This document shows positions 46,899-56,425 of a DNA stretch of 64,000 bases, piece by piece. Under the pieces are notes generated by a model that made no database searches, was not told where the DNA came from, and was given only the letters and a program-made list of their open reading frames with translations. Within the stretch, counting starts at the first letter, position 1. Every line of letters begins with the position of its first letter. The translations under genes were made by a program, and so were the position numbers. This DNA is from Terriglobia bacterium. GTDB lineage: Bacteria; Acidobacteriota; Terriglobia; Terriglobales; Acidobacteriaceae. The stretch is from NCBI GenBank assembly GCA_020073215.1, contig JAIQFO010000006.1:62001-126000 (forward strand), read 5' to 3'.

Positions 46899-48569
46899 AT
46901 GAGATTCCCCCGTATCCTGCGCTTGGCGCTCGGAGCGCTGGTATTGCTCGGCTCGATCCCGGGCGCGTTTGCGTCCGCTTACAACGCCCGTCCCAAGCTG
47001 GTTGTTGTCATCGTGATCGACCAGTTCCGCGGCGACTACCTGGAACGCTATCGCGACCAGTTCGGCGACGGTGGTTTCCGCCTGTTTTTCGAGCGCGGCG
47101 CTTATTTCACCGAGTGCAACTACGACTACGCCAACACCCGCACCGCTCCCGGACACGCCACCCTGTTCACCGGGAGTTACACCAGCGGACACGGCATTGT
47201 CGCCAACGAATGGTGGGACCCGCAGAAAAAGGAGCGCGTGACCTCGGTTGAGGACGACACCACAAAGCTTATCGGCGCCGCCAAAACCGGCCCCGGCGCG
47301 TCGCCGCACAATCTCATGAGCGATACCCTTGGCGACGAACTGAAACTGGCCACCGGCGGCAAAGCCCGCGTATTCGCCGTCTCGCTGAAAGATCGCGCGG
47401 CCGTCTTGCCCGCGGGCTTTTCCGGAGACGCCGCCTACTGGATCGATCCCAAGAGCGGCGACTGGATCACCTCCACCTACTACCGTCCCGACCTTCCCGA
47501 GTGGGTGAGGAATTTCAACGGCAGGCGTCCTTCGGAAAGACGCGCGGAGAAATTCTTAAACCGTGAGTGGAAAGACCGCGACGGAACCGTGCTCGGCTCG
47601 ACCGCGCCACGAAACGGTAGAGACGGCGCCCCTGCGGGCTTCTACGAGGTCGTCGGCTCCACTCCCTTCGCCAACGACTACCAGGTCGAATTCGCCAAAG
47701 AACTCGTTTTGTACGAGAAGCTGGGCGCCGGCCCTGCGACCGACCTGCTCGTGATCAGCCTCTCGGCCAACGATATTCTCGGACACCAGGTTGGCCCCGA
47801 CTCGCCGCAAATGCGCAGCATGGCGCTTGAACTCGACCGGAGTTTGGCGGAGTTCTTCAACTTCCTCGGCCATCAGATTGGCATGGCCAACGTGTGGATG
47901 GCGCTTTCCGCCGACCACGGCATCGCGCCGCTGCCAGAGTTCGCGAAGACGCTTCGCCTGCCCGCCGCCAATCTCGATGCGAAAGCATTGCGCGAACAGA
48001 TCAATTCCCTGCTCTCGAAAAAGTATGCGAAGAAAGCCGACTACCTGCTCGATCTCGATTACCCGCTGGCATGGCTGAACCAAGATGCGTTCGCCAGCCA
48101 CAAAGAAGCCGAGGCCGAAGCCGAGGCCGGCGAAGCCATGAAGCAAGCGGGCTTGGCCGGATACTTCACAAAATCACAGCTGGCCCGTGGAGAGACTCCG
48201 GCCACCGAAATCGGCCGCCGCTACGCCCACAGCTACTCGCCCGAAGGCGGATGGTATGTGATCGGAATCCCCACTCCATTCAACGTCGGAATCACGAAGG
48301 GTACCGACCACGCGACGCCTTTCTCGTACGATACGCATGTGCCGCTCGCCTTCTATGGCCTCGCTTTCCAACCCGGCATCTACCGGACGCAAGCCGAACC
48401 GGTCGACCTCGCGGTAACACTCGCTTCGTTGCTCGGAATCAACGCACCCGCCCAAGCCACGGGAAGAGTGCTGACCGAGGCGCTGCAGCCGCCGCACCGT
48501 TCCGCGGCGCCACCATCCGTACAACCCGCCACATCATCTGCCACCGCGCCCGCCGGGGGAACCGAATGA
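46899..48569 (+). CDS. Alkaline-phosphatase-superfamily protein, PafA-like
   Basis: 556 residues. Signal peptide (LALGALVLLGSIPGAFASA), then the metal site start VVVIVIDQFRGDYLERY and the nucleophile Thr in NTRTAPGHATLFTGSY (~residues 79-94). ALSADHGIAPLPEFAK and GTDHATPFSYDTHVPLAFYG are the other metal/active-site stretches, as in PafA phosphatases. A periplasmic phosphate-releasing role is likely. Its stop codon overlaps the start of pyrD (ATGA). Confidence 0.87.
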   Translation: MRFPRILRLALGALVLLGSIPGAFASAYNARPKLVVVIVIDQFRGDYLERYRDQFGDGGFRLFFERGAYFTECNYDYANTRTAPGHATLFTGSYTSGHGIVANEWWDPQKKERVTSVEDDTTKLIGAAKTGPGASPHNLMSDTLGDELKLATGGKARVFAVSLKDRAAVLPAGFSGDAAYWIDPKSGDWITSTYYRPDLPEWVRNFNGRRPSERRAEKFLNREWKDRDGTVLGSTAPRNGRDGAPAGFYEVVGSTPFANDYQVEFAKELVLYEKLGAGPATDLLVISLSANDILGHQVGPDSPQMRSMALELDRSLAEFFNFLGHQIGMANVWMALSADHGIAPLPEFAKTLRLPAANLDAKALREQINSLLSKKYAKKADYLLDLDYPLAWLNQDAFASHKEAEAEAEAGEAMKQAGLAGYFTKSQLARGETPATEIGRRYAHSYSPEGGWYVIGIPTPFNVGITKGTDHATPFSYDTHVPLAFYGLAFQPGIYRTQAEPVDLAVTLASLLGINAPAQATGRVLTEALQPPHRSAAPPSVQPATSSATAPAGGTE

Positions 48570-49498
48570 CGCCCATCGGCAACCCGGACTTGAGCGTAAG
48601 CTTTGCCGGCATCGACCTGAAGAATCCGATCATCGCCGCCGCCGGCACCTTCGGCTATGGCATCGAATTCGAAGACATCGTGCATCTCGACCGGCTCGGG
48701 GGATTGGTCGTCAAAGGTCTCTCCAAAGAACCGATGACCGGAAATCCGCCGCCGCGCCTGTTTGAGACCGCCGCCGGAATGCTGAATGCCATCGGGCTGC
48801 AGAACATCGGCGCCTCCGCGTTCCTCACCGAAAAACTTCCCGCCTTGCGCGAAAAGAAGAATGTGGTCGTGTTCGCCAACGTTTTCGGCCACACCCGCGC
48901 GGATTACGAACACACGATTGAGATCCTGAATCAGGGCGACGGCATTGCGGCATACGAAATTAACGTATCCTGTCCCAATACCGCACAAGGCGGCATTCAG
49001 TTCGGCAGCGATCCCCACTTGCTCGACGAAGTGGTGCGGACGGCGAAGCGCGTATCCGCTCGGCCGATCATTGTTAAACTCTCGCCTAACGTCACCTCGA
49101 TCGCGCAGATGGCATACGTGGCGCAGGAAGCGGGCGCCGACGCCGTTTCCCTAGTGAATACGTTTCTAGCCATGGCCATTGACGCGGAAACGCGCCGCCC
49201 AAGAATCGCGAATGTAACCGCCGGCCTCTCCGGTCCGGCCATCAAGCCCATCGCGCTGCGCATGGTTTACGACGCCGCTCACGCCGTGAAAATTCCGGTG
49301 ATCGGCATGGGAGGGATCGCGACGCCCGCGGACGTAGTGGAATTCATGCTGGCAGGAGCAACCGCCGTGCAGGTGGGAACCGCGAGTTACTTCGATCCGG
49401 TAGCCACGGAAAAGCTAGTGGAGGATCTAACCAGCTATTGTCGCGAACATCGCATTGAACGCATTAGAGAACTGACCGGTGGTCTGCTGACCGACTGA
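48566..49498 (+). CDS. pyrD: Dihydroorotate dehydrogenase (class 1B-like)
   Basis: 310 residues from ATG 48566, overlapping the previous stop by 4 bp; the frame is open upstream to 47894 but that overlaps the phosphatase. FMN-binding barrel motifs: NPIIAAAGTFGYG, GLVVKGLSKEPMTGNPPPR, EINVSCPNT with the class-1 catalytic Cys, then GMGGIATPADVVEFMLAGAT. It oxidises dihydroorotate to orotate in pyrimidine synthesis. Class 1B enzymes need a PyrK partner, not found in the window. Confidence 0.92.
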   Translation: MTPIGNPDLSVSFAGIDLKNPIIAAAGTFGYGIEFEDIVHLDRLGGLVVKGLSKEPMTGNPPPRLFETAAGMLNAIGLQNIGASAFLTEKLPALREKKNVVVFANVFGHTRADYEHTIEILNQGDGIAAYEINVSCPNTAQGGIQFGSDPHLLDEVVRTAKRVSARPIIVKLSPNVTSIAQMAYVAQEAGADAVSLVNTFLAMAIDAETRRPRIANVTAGLSGPAIKPIALRMVYDAAHAVKIPVIGMGGIATPADVVEFMLAGATAVQVGTASYFDPVATEKLVEDLTSYCREHRIERIRELTGGLLTD

Positions 49499-49649
49499 AA
49501 AAAATCGAAGAACCTGAAATTCGATTATGGCGACGTCGTGATCTTTAACACCATGGATGACCGATCACGCGGGCATGACGAAATGGAAGGGGTGCTGGCG
49601 GCCGGCCTTATGATTGATGATTCCGCACCGAACGAACTACCATATACCC

Positions 49650-51332
49650 ATGCCAGTTGACACTGAAACTCCGGTCTCTTCTTATACCCGCATCCGCGCC
49701 CCGCGGGGCACCACGCTTTCCTGCAAAGGATGGCAGCAGGAAGCGGCCATGCGCATGCTGATGAACAATCTTGACGAGGAAGTCGGCGAGCGGCCGCAGG
49801 ATCTCGTCGTCTATGGTGGCACGGGCAAGGCGGCGCGCAACTGGGATTGCTATCACGCCATCGTCCGCTCGCTGAAGGCTCTGGAGAACGACGAGACGCT
49901 GCTGGTGCAGTCGGGCAAACCCGTCGGCGTTTTCAAGACTCACGAACACGCGCCGCGCGTGCTCATCGCGAACGCGAATCTGGTCGGGCATTTTTCCAAC
50001 TGGGAGACGTTCAATGAACTGGAGCGCGCCGGGCTGATGATGTTCGGCCAGATGACAGCCGGATCGTGGATTTACATCGGCTCGCAAGGGATCGTGCAAG
50101 GCACATACGAAACCTTCAATGCGGCCGGCCAGAAGCATTTTAACGGCGATCTGAGCGGGAAGCTGATCGTCTCGGGCGGCATGGGCGGCATGGGTGGAGC
50201 GCAGCCTCTGGCGGCCACTATGACCGGAGCCGCGTTCCTTGGCATTGACGTCGATCCGGAGCGCATCAAGAAGCGCCTCAAGACCGGCTACTGCGATTTT
50301 CTTGTGACCACGCTCGACGAGGCGCTGCGCATTCTGAAGAATGCCGTCCGCAAAAAGGAGAACGTTTCGGTTGGGCTGGTGGGCAACTGCGCGGATATCA
50401 TTCCGGAACTCGTCGAACGCGGAGTGGTGCCCGACATTCTTACCGATCAAACTTCGGCGCACGATCCTCTGAACGGGTATGTGCCGAATGGCATGGCGCT
50501 GGAGGCGGCGCTCGAACTGCGCAAGCGCGACCCAAAGGCGTATCAGGAGCGGTCGCTCGACGCCATCGCAAAGCATGTGGAGGGCATGCTGCGTCTGCAA
50601 AAAATGGGCTCGGTCACCTTCGACTACGGCAACAACATTAGGACGTTCGCGTTCCAGCGCGGCGTGAAGAACGCTTACGATTTTCCCGGATTTGTACCGG
50701 CCTATATTCGTCCTCTATTTTGCGAAGGGCGCGGGCCCTTCCGGTGGGCAGCGCTTTCGGGTGAGCCTTCGGACATCGCCGTAACCGATGATCTTGTGCT
50801 CGAACTCTTTCCCGAGAATCGCAGCCTACGCCGTTGGATTGAGCTGGCCCGGAAGCGGATCAAGTTTCAAGGACTCCCGGCGCGCATCTGCTGGCTGGGA
50901 TATGGCGAGCGAGCTCGCTTCGGGCTGGCGATTAACGATCTGGTCAAGAAAGGTACGATCAAGGCTCCCATCGTGATTGGGCGCGATCACCTCGACTGCG
51001 GATCGGTGGCTTCTCCGTTCCGCGAAACCGAAAGCATGAAAGATGGTAGTGACGCTGTGGCTGACTGGCCGCTGCTGAATGCACTGCTGAATACGGCGGC
51101 GGGAGCGTCGTGGGTTTCGATCCACAACGGCGGCGGCGTGGGCATTGGCTACGCGCTGCATGCCGGGCAGGTCACGGTCGCCGACGGCACCGACATGATG
51201 GCGAAGCGCATTGAGCGCGTGCTGACAACCGATCCGGGCATGGGCATCATTCGCCATGCCGACGCGGGATACGAGGCGGCGAAGGAGTTTGCGGCGAAGA
51301 CGGGCGTTCGCATTCCGATGGCGCGATCGTGA
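49650..51332 (+). CDS. hutU: Urocanate hydratase
   Basis: 560 residues, matching the family's ~555. It hydrates urocanate in histidine degradation with tightly bound NAD+. [20 protein letters not shown] is the glycine-rich NAD site; the catalytic Cys is in [18 protein letters not shown] (~residue 450). The start at 49650 is chosen over an upstream in-frame ATG because family proteins begin near here; no clear ribosome-binding site is seen. hutI follows at 63 bp. Confidence 0.95.
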   Translation: MPVDTETPVSSYTRIRAPRGTTLSCKGWQQEAAMRMLMNNLDEEVGERPQDLVVYGGTGKAARNWDCYHAIVRSLKALENDETLLVQSGKPVGVFKTHEHAPRVLIANANLVGHFSNWETFNELERAGLMMFGQMTAGSWIYIGSQGIVQGTYETFNAAGQKHFNGDLSGKLIVSGGMGGMGGAQPLAATMTGAAFLGIDVDPERIKKRLKTGYCDFLVTTLDEALRILKNAVRKKENVSVGLVGNCADIIPELVERGVVPDILTDQTSAHDPLNGYVPNGMALEAALELRKRDPKAYQERSLDAIAKHVEGMLRLQKMGSVTFDYGNNIRTFAFQRGVKNAYDFPGFVPAYIRPLFCEGRGPFRWAALSGEPSDIAVTDDLVLELFPENRSLRRWIELARKRIKFQGLPARICWLGYGERARFGLAINDLVKKGTIKAPIVIGRDHLDCGSVASPFRETESMKDGSDAVADWPLLNALLNTAAGASWVSIHNGGGVGIGYALHAGQVTVADGTDMMAKRIERVLTTDPGMGIIRHADAGYEAAKEFAAKTGVRIPMARS

Positions 51333-51395
51333 GCACCCACCGCGGAGACAAGGAAACGCACGAGGAGTTTGGCTTCATTCGTCTTCGGAGCAGTA

Positions 51396-52676
51396 ATGCC
51401 TAGCCGCTCTGGCTTGCTGCTGGTTGATATCGGACAACTTCTTACGCTGCGTTCCGCCGCGAGCGGACCTCGGCGCCGGTCTTCCCTTTCCGATTTAGCC
51501 ATCCTCGAAGACGCGGCTGTGCTCTGTCTCGGCGGCAAGATCGTCTCCGTTGGCACTGCCAGAGATGCTCTTCGCGATCCGTGGCTCAAGAAGAATCGCA
51601 GGAAGGTCATCGACATCGATTGTCGCGGACGCGTTGTTTTACCTGGCTTCGTCGATTCCCATACTCATCCGGTATTCACGAACCCGCGGCTGGTGGATTT
51701 CGAGAAACGGATTTCTGGTGCTGACTACGAAGAGATTGCCGAGGCAGGCGGAGGGATTCGCTCCAGCATTGAAGGGGTGCGGAAGGCGAACAAGAGTGCG
51801 CTGGCGCAGAGAGTTGGCACAGTGCTGGCGGATCTGGCTCGTCACGGAACCACGACGGTCGAGGCCAAGTCGGGCTACGGTCTCAGTTTCGAATCAGAAT
51901 TGAAGTCGCTCCAGGCCATCCGGACGGCCGCGCGGGAGTGGCCGGGAACCGTGGTCCCAACATTTCTGGGCGCGCACGTGGTCCCGCCTGAGTATCGCGG
52001 CCGCGCTCAGGAATATGTCGATGTTCTCGTCAACAAGATGATGCCACCAGTCGCGAAGCGCAAACTAGCACAGTTCGTGGACGTCTTCTGCGATCGAGGA
52101 GCATTCACGGCGGAGGAAACCGCGCAGATTTTTGCGGCGGCGGAAGCAAACGGCTTGGCCGTCCGCGCTCATGTGGGGCAACTCAGCGAAACGCGGCTCG
52201 GGCCGTTGCTTCGCTACCATCCCGCATCACTCGATCACATGGACCATGTAAATGATGACGACCTGCCCGCGCTCGCTCAGAGTGACACAGTCGCAACTTT
52301 CGTCCCGGGAGCAAACTATTTTCTCGGACTAGCGAGATATCCGAACGCGCGCCAGTTCATTGATTCCGGTGTCGCGATCGCCCTGGCCACGGACTACAAT
52401 CCGGGGTCTTCTCCAACCCTCAGCTTGCCGATGGCGATGTCGCTGGCCTGCACCCACATGAAGATGTCACCTGCGGAGGCGATCGTGGCGGCAACGATCA
52501 ATGGAGCCTGGGCGCTTCGCCTGGCTGAACGCAAAGGCAGTGTGGAAGCGGGCAAAGACGCCGACCTGTCAGTGTTTGACGTGAGCGACTATCGCGAGAT
52601 CCCGTACTGGTTTGGCACCAATCATTGCGAGATGACCGTTATGAACGGCGTGCCCAGCGGCCCTCTCTCGTCGTGA
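51396..52676 (+). CDS. hutI: Imidazolonepropionase
   Basis: 426 residues from ATG 51396 with GGAG upstream. It opens the imidazolone ring after urocanate hydratase. The amidohydrolase metal motif is LPGFVDSHTHPVF (~residues 85-97); LGAHVVPPEY, VRAHVGQLSE and LATDYNPGSSPTLSLPMAMS follow. hutU is directly upstream, so the two form an operon. hutH and hutG are not in the window. Confidence 0.95.
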   Translation: MPSRSGLLLVDIGQLLTLRSAASGPRRRSSLSDLAILEDAAVLCLGGKIVSVGTARDALRDPWLKKNRRKVIDIDCRGRVVLPGFVDSHTHPVFTNPRLVDFEKRISGADYEEIAEAGGGIRSSIEGVRKANKSALAQRVGTVLADLARHGTTTVEAKSGYGLSFESELKSLQAIRTAAREWPGTVVPTFLGAHVVPPEYRGRAQEYVDVLVNKMMPPVAKRKLAQFVDVFCDRGAFTAEETAQIFAAAEANGLAVRAHVGQLSETRLGPLLRYHPASLDHMDHVNDDDLPALAQSDTVATFVPGANYFLGLARYPNARQFIDSGVAIALATDYNPGSSPTLSLPMAMSLACTHMKMSPAEAIVAATINGAWALRLAERKGSVEAGKDADLSVFDVSDYREIPYWFGTNHCEMTVMNGVPSGPLSS

Positions 52677-52749
52677 GAACCAGCATGAAGAGAATGTGGG
52701 AAAAGAACGTGAGCAAGAAATGGGATGGTGAAAATCGCCGGCAACAATT

Positions 52750-52777
52750 TTGAGGAACGGCACAGGGTTGCTATAAT
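52750..52777 (+). promoter_or_regulatory. Candidate sigma70-type promoter upstream of tRNA-Phe
   Basis: TTGAGG (52750-52755), a 16-base spacer, then a consensus TATAAT (52772-52777), ~140 bases upstream of the tRNA. Confidence 0.6.
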
Positions 52778-52920
52778 TCGAGAGTTCCGCACGGTTCCCA
52801 GCGCATCGGCTGTTTTGCTTCGCGGCGTCCCGCCCAGTGAGAGCGCCTAGTGCACGGCGAAAGCGGCCGTCAGTCGCTTTGTGGACAGAGCTGTTGCAGA
52901 CAAGATGTGCGCAGAAAAGT

Positions 52921-52996
52921 GGCCAGGTAGCTCAGGTGGTAGAGCGCAGCCCTGAAAAGGCTGGCGTCGGCGGTTCAACTCCGTCCCTGGCCACCA
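52921..52996 (+). tRNA. tRNA-Phe (GAA anticodon), CCA encoded
   Basis: The cloverleaf can be drawn by hand. Acceptor GGCCAGG pairs with CCTGGCC, the D-arm is GCTC/GAGC, and the anticodon arm is CAGCC-CTGAAAA-GGCTG with anticodon GAA. The T-arm is GGCGG-TTCAACT-CCGTC and the gene ends ACCA. It appears intact even though an integrated element starts at its 3' end. Confidence 0.95.
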
Positions 52997-53078
52997 TGTT
53001 TTCAACGACTTAGCTCCATCGTCCCGCCCGTTTTTGGCTCCACTTGGCACCTTTTGGCTCCACAATTCTCTTCAACGA
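52974..53078. other. Candidate attachment-site region (tRNA 3' end plus repeats)
   Basis: The tRNA 3' half is the usual crossover segment for tyrosine recombinases beside tRNA genes. Just beyond it are two copies of TTTTGGCTCCAC (53032 and 53052, exactly 20 bp apart) and two of TTCAACGA (53001 and 53071), which look like arm-type integrase sites. The second att copy should lie outside the window. Confidence 0.45.
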
Positions 53079-53079
53079 G

Positions 53080-54312
53080 CTAATTCACCATCCGCGATTG
53101 CGGTGGAATCGAAATACCGTGTGTACTTGACGCAATCGGCTTGGACGTGCGGGACTCGACCATCGCAGACATCTTGGCCAGTGCGCGCCGCTGTGACTCC
53201 GGCACGAACTGCGCATAGATATCCATCGTGGTCGAGATGCGGGAGTGCCGCATTTGGCCTTGCACGTCTTTAGGGTTGGCGCCTGCCTCGACCATCCAGG
53301 TTGCATGCGAGGTTCGCAAGCAACGCCAGTTGATCCAGGGCAGGTCAAGTTTGCGCGCGGCCGGCTTGATATGCCGCGTCAGGATATTGTTGTCACGCAT
53401 GGCGGCGCCGGTCATGACCGACTGGAACACGAGATCCTCAGGTCGATCGGACTTCACGACTTTGTAGTGCCTGACGGCGCGTCCCGCTTTGACATCAACG
53501 GTCAGTTGCTTTAGGCGACTGATCCGCTCGATAACGCAGCGCTCAACGCCGATCGTGGCATTGCTCGCCTCGCTTTTGGGAGCGTCCCAGTCGCCGCGGC
53601 AGTACCGCTCATCGATGGTCAATGAATCGGTGCCTACGTCTTCCCAGCGCAAACCGATCAACTCGCTGACGCGGAGTCCTGTCCACACGGCCACGAAAAC
53701 CATGGTGGCGTACGGCTCAGGAATCAGCTCAACCAATTGTTTGAACTGCTCTGGGGTAACGTGCGGCTTGGTTTTGCGCTTTCCTCGTTTGTTTGCGGGG
53801 AGACGGATTCCCTCGACCGGGTTCTTGACCAGCAATCCGTACTGGACTGCCGAGCCGAGAATGCTCGAGAGCACGTCCTTTATTTTGTCTTTCGATTCAT
53901 GTGCTAGGGGCGAAGCCGCCAACCCGGAGAAATACCGCTGCAGTGTGAGAGGTGTCAGGTCACGAAGAGAAAACTTCCCGAACTCCGGCACCAGATAATT
54001 AGCGATAACGCCTCGAGTGCGTTCCTGAGTCGTTTTGGCCATCAGCGGCATGAGCAGTGATTTATAGGTGTTTTCGACGTATTCGCTGAAGTTGGTGGCG
54101 GATCCGATTAGCTCCAGTCCTTGGTTCTGAGGACGGAGGTACTCGGCCGCAATCTTGCGAGCCTCCCGTTCCGGCACGGTTGCCGGCGCGATCCGCACGC
54201 GCGTTTTCCTTCTTTGTAGTCGACCTCCGACGAACTCATCGCGGCGGACTTGAATTTCCCACCACTTGCCGCGACGCCTAGGTCTCGGGTCTTGAAACCT
54301 CCGGCGGGCCAT
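53080..54312 (-). CDS. Tyrosine recombinase/integrase
   Basis: 410 residues; ATG 54312 has GGGAGA upstream. The frame is open to 54633, but that would add ~107 residues with no family match. The N-terminus is Arg/Lys-rich (MARRRFQDPRPRRRGKWWEI), with a core-binding domain in the middle and a catalytic domain at the end. Catalytic residues: Arg in WTGLRVSELIGLRWEDV, then LRTSHATWMVEA and QMRHSRISTTMDIYAQFV (His and Tyr). It should catalyse site-specific integration into tRNA-Phe. The gene reads toward the tRNA, as in many genomic islands. Confidence 0.93.
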   Translation of the reverse strand: MARRRFQDPRPRRRGKWWEIQVRRDEFVGGRLQRRKTRVRIAPATVPEREARKIAAEYLRPQNQGLELIGSATNFSEYVENTYKSLLMPLMAKTTQERTRGVIANYLVPEFGKFSLRDLTPLTLQRYFSGLAASPLAHESKDKIKDVLSSILGSAVQYGLLVKNPVEGIRLPANKRGKRKTKPHVTPEQFKQLVELIPEPYATMVFVAVWTGLRVSELIGLRWEDVGTDSLTIDERYCRGDWDAPKSEASNATIGVERCVIERISRLKQLTVDVKAGRAVRHYKVVKSDRPEDLVFQSVMTGAAMRDNNILTRHIKPAARKLDLPWINWRCLRTSHATWMVEAGANPKDVQGQMRHSRISTTMDIYAQFVPESQRRALAKMSAMVESRTSKPIASSTHGISIPPQSRMVN

Positions 54313-55262
54313 CGATTCAAAGTCTCCCTTCGATGGCCTGCCGAGATTTGCCTCGGTCGAAACAATACCACGCCCTTCATCGTGTGTTGACGAGGATCTG
54401 GCTGATATTTTGGTCGCTGACTCAATCAGCCCTTTGGGCAGGAAAGCACCGGGGCTTGCGATGCGATTGGGAGGCAGATGCGGCAAACCCCACTGCGATC
54501 TGCCGACTGGAATCAGTACCGGGGGTCCTGGAGGGCAGACCTCCCCGTAGACCGCCAAAAGCCCCTCACTGGAAATAAGAACACCCACGCTGGGGGTTGG
54601 TATCGAACCCGAAATGTGGAGGCAATGTTCCAAGCAACTTGTCCTTCGACGGTGCGGTCGCCTTTGAGGTGCCAGTCATGTCCGCTAACTCCCACAACGT
54701 TTCGTTCGAGGAAGCCAAAAACAGGAAAGCGTGGAAGCAGTCTGACCTACGAAGCCCCACATTTCCTTAATACCAAGTTTTAGAACAACTTCCCTGCTAT
54801 TTCGGACATTTTTTCGCAGAACAGTTAGGTTGGCGTGGAGCCTCAGACCGTCAGACCGATGGAGGATGATGTGTTGCGGACTAAGGCAAGCCGCTTAGCG
54901 CGCGCGAGATCATTACTCAGCACGGTATGGCAGGTTATACGTCTACTTGACGCCAGCAGTTACTTCAGTAACTACCCATCGGTGGCCGAAAATACTTTTC
55001 AGGATTCCTACCCAAAAGCCGCTCCCCTTTGGTATAATATGAGTGTTACATATTTTGCCGTCGGAATAGACGGTAATCTTAGAGATCCCATCACGGGGTT
55101 GATAACGAGCGACTCGCTCAGCAACAGGACGCCAGTCCTGAAAATTTCTCGAAGCGAATTCCAAGAATAGTCGAAACGCCATGCGTCCATCGGGACTTGA
55201 TCCCCCGATGCTGATGAGAGTCTTTAATCGAGACCCACTGACTGCGATCATTGGAGTGGCGC
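54313..55262. other. Stretch without a confident gene (left arm of the element)
   Basis: About 950 bases. Several small overlapping frames exist on both strands (a 111-codon one at 54835-55170 and a 109-codon minus-strand one at 54943-55272), but none has a convincing start, motif or family, and they overlap each other. It may hold the regulatory region for the integrase and the following gene. Confidence 0.5.
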
Positions 55263-56342
55263 ATGTCCACAACCCCGCTGCAACCCACCACAGTCACACT
55301 TGAGACTTCGTGCAAAATTGCACGAAGTGAGAAACCCACCATAACACTTGCTGATTTGGAAAAAGTTACACCAGACCAAATCGTCGCCATGTCCTTCAGA
55401 GAATTGGACGGCTTTATCGACGATGGCGTCCAATGTATTGCACTCAACCGTGCAAGCATCATCCGTGCACGACAGGCCGTGAGGCCAGCATTCATCCGCA
55501 TCCACGCCATGTTGACAGAAAAGTCACAAGGTGTCCGCAACGACCTCAACGATGTCCCAGTCATGACGTGGACAATGTTTTGCCACAACAAATATTTGCT
55601 GGGTTGCAAACGGACGCTAGATGCACTCATCAAAGATGCGGGTCTGGAAAATCCCAGCAAGCAAGCTAAGTTTCTCAAAGGCGACAAGGCCATCCTGTTG
55701 GCAAACGGCACAGACCGTCCAGTCTCTTATACTGGTGAAGTCACCCACGTCCACGAGAAAACTAACCCCAATGACTATCGCAAGGTTGAAATCGCCTATC
55801 AAACGCCAGATGGGGTAAAGAAGGATACCGTCCCAGTGACGGCGGTCGAGAAAATCAAAATCACTAAAAAGCATCTGGCGATTGGCGATCTGGTCATACT
55901 GGATGACATCGAAGGCGGTGCGGAAGTCCGTTATGACGGTAACAAGAAACTCACACGGACGGACACCCTCTCAAAAGCGGAAGCCGCAAAATTGGCACAG
56001 GACGAAAGAAATGTAGCGAGTGCCAAGAAGAAGCGGGAAGCTGCCGTCGCGAAGAAGGCGAAGGCGATGGAAGACAAAAGGTTGATCGCCGCCGCGAAGA
56101 AGGAAGCCGCCGCGCTACAGGCAAAGAAGAAGGCCAACGGCAAGCGTGGGCATAAAGCGGCCACCAAGCCCACCCGTCCTTTTATCGCGCAAAAACTTGG
56201 CGATAAGTTTTTCGTCTTCGAAAAAGGCGAGGTCGAGATAAGCATCCGCACTGCCAAGTCCAGCCAGTTCGACACGCTGGCGGACGCCGTGGTCTGTGCC
56301 AATGGCCTCAACCAAAAGTATGGCTTTGAGGCCACCATCTAA
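55263..56342 (+). CDS. Lys/Ala-rich hypothetical protein with helical N-terminal domain
   Basis: 359 residues; ATG 55263 has GGAG upstream. The N-terminal ~130 residues are helical, followed by WTMFCHNKYLLGCKRTLDAL. By eye this recalls DUF3102-type phage/plasmid proteins. Residues ~160-230 have a beta-rich, perhaps KOW-like, character (RKVEIAYQTPDGVKKDTVPV). A Lys/Ala-rich coiled-coil (AVAKKAKAMEDKRLIAAAKK) and a short C-terminal domain (FIAQKLGDKFFVFEKGEVEI) follow. Probably nucleic-acid binding; no function assigned. Confidence 0.65.
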   Translation: MSTTPLQPTTVTLETSCKIARSEKPTITLADLEKVTPDQIVAMSFRELDGFIDDGVQCIALNRASIIRARQAVRPAFIRIHAMLTEKSQGVRNDLNDVPVMTWTMFCHNKYLLGCKRTLDALIKDAGLENPSKQAKFLKGDKAILLANGTDRPVSYTGEVTHVHEKTNPNDYRKVEIAYQTPDGVKKDTVPVTAVEKIKITKKHLAIGDLVILDDIEGGAEVRYDGNKKLTRTDTLSKAEAAKLAQDERNVASAKKKREAAVAKKAKAMEDKRLIAAAKKEAAALQAKKKANGKRGHKAATKPTRPFIAQKLGDKFFVFEKGEVEISIRTAKSSQFDTLADAVVCANGLNQKYGFEATI

Positions 56343-56343
56343 C

Positions 56344-56421
56344 GCGGAGTGGACGCTGTGGAGAGACAGCGTTTAACGCGGAGGTCTGGTCACAACCCCA
56401 GACAGCGGAGTCTTAGGAGAC
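56344..56421 (+). promoter_or_regulatory. Three-hairpin leader upstream of the DUF5131 gene
   Basis: Three GCGGAG boxes (56344, 56378, 56405) are each followed by a hairpin: ACGCTGT/ACAGCGT at 56353-56372, GTCTGG/CCAGAC at 56384-56403 and GTCT/AGAC at 56410-56421. The third hairpin contains AGGAG, the ribosome-binding site for the GTG at 56426, so folding could control translation. Confidence 0.5.
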
Positions 56422-56425
56422 CATC

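Noticed and set aside
47894..48565. N-terminal extension of the dihydroorotate dehydrogenase frame
   Set aside because: It overlaps the phosphatase gene in another frame; pyrD proteins start at the equivalent of 48566.
53032..53063. Possible CRISPR-like repeats
   Set aside because: Only two 12-base copies with an 8-base gap; too short and too few for a CRISPR array.
54835..55272. Small frames on both strands near the integrase
   Set aside because: They overlap each other and neither has a start, motif or family support.
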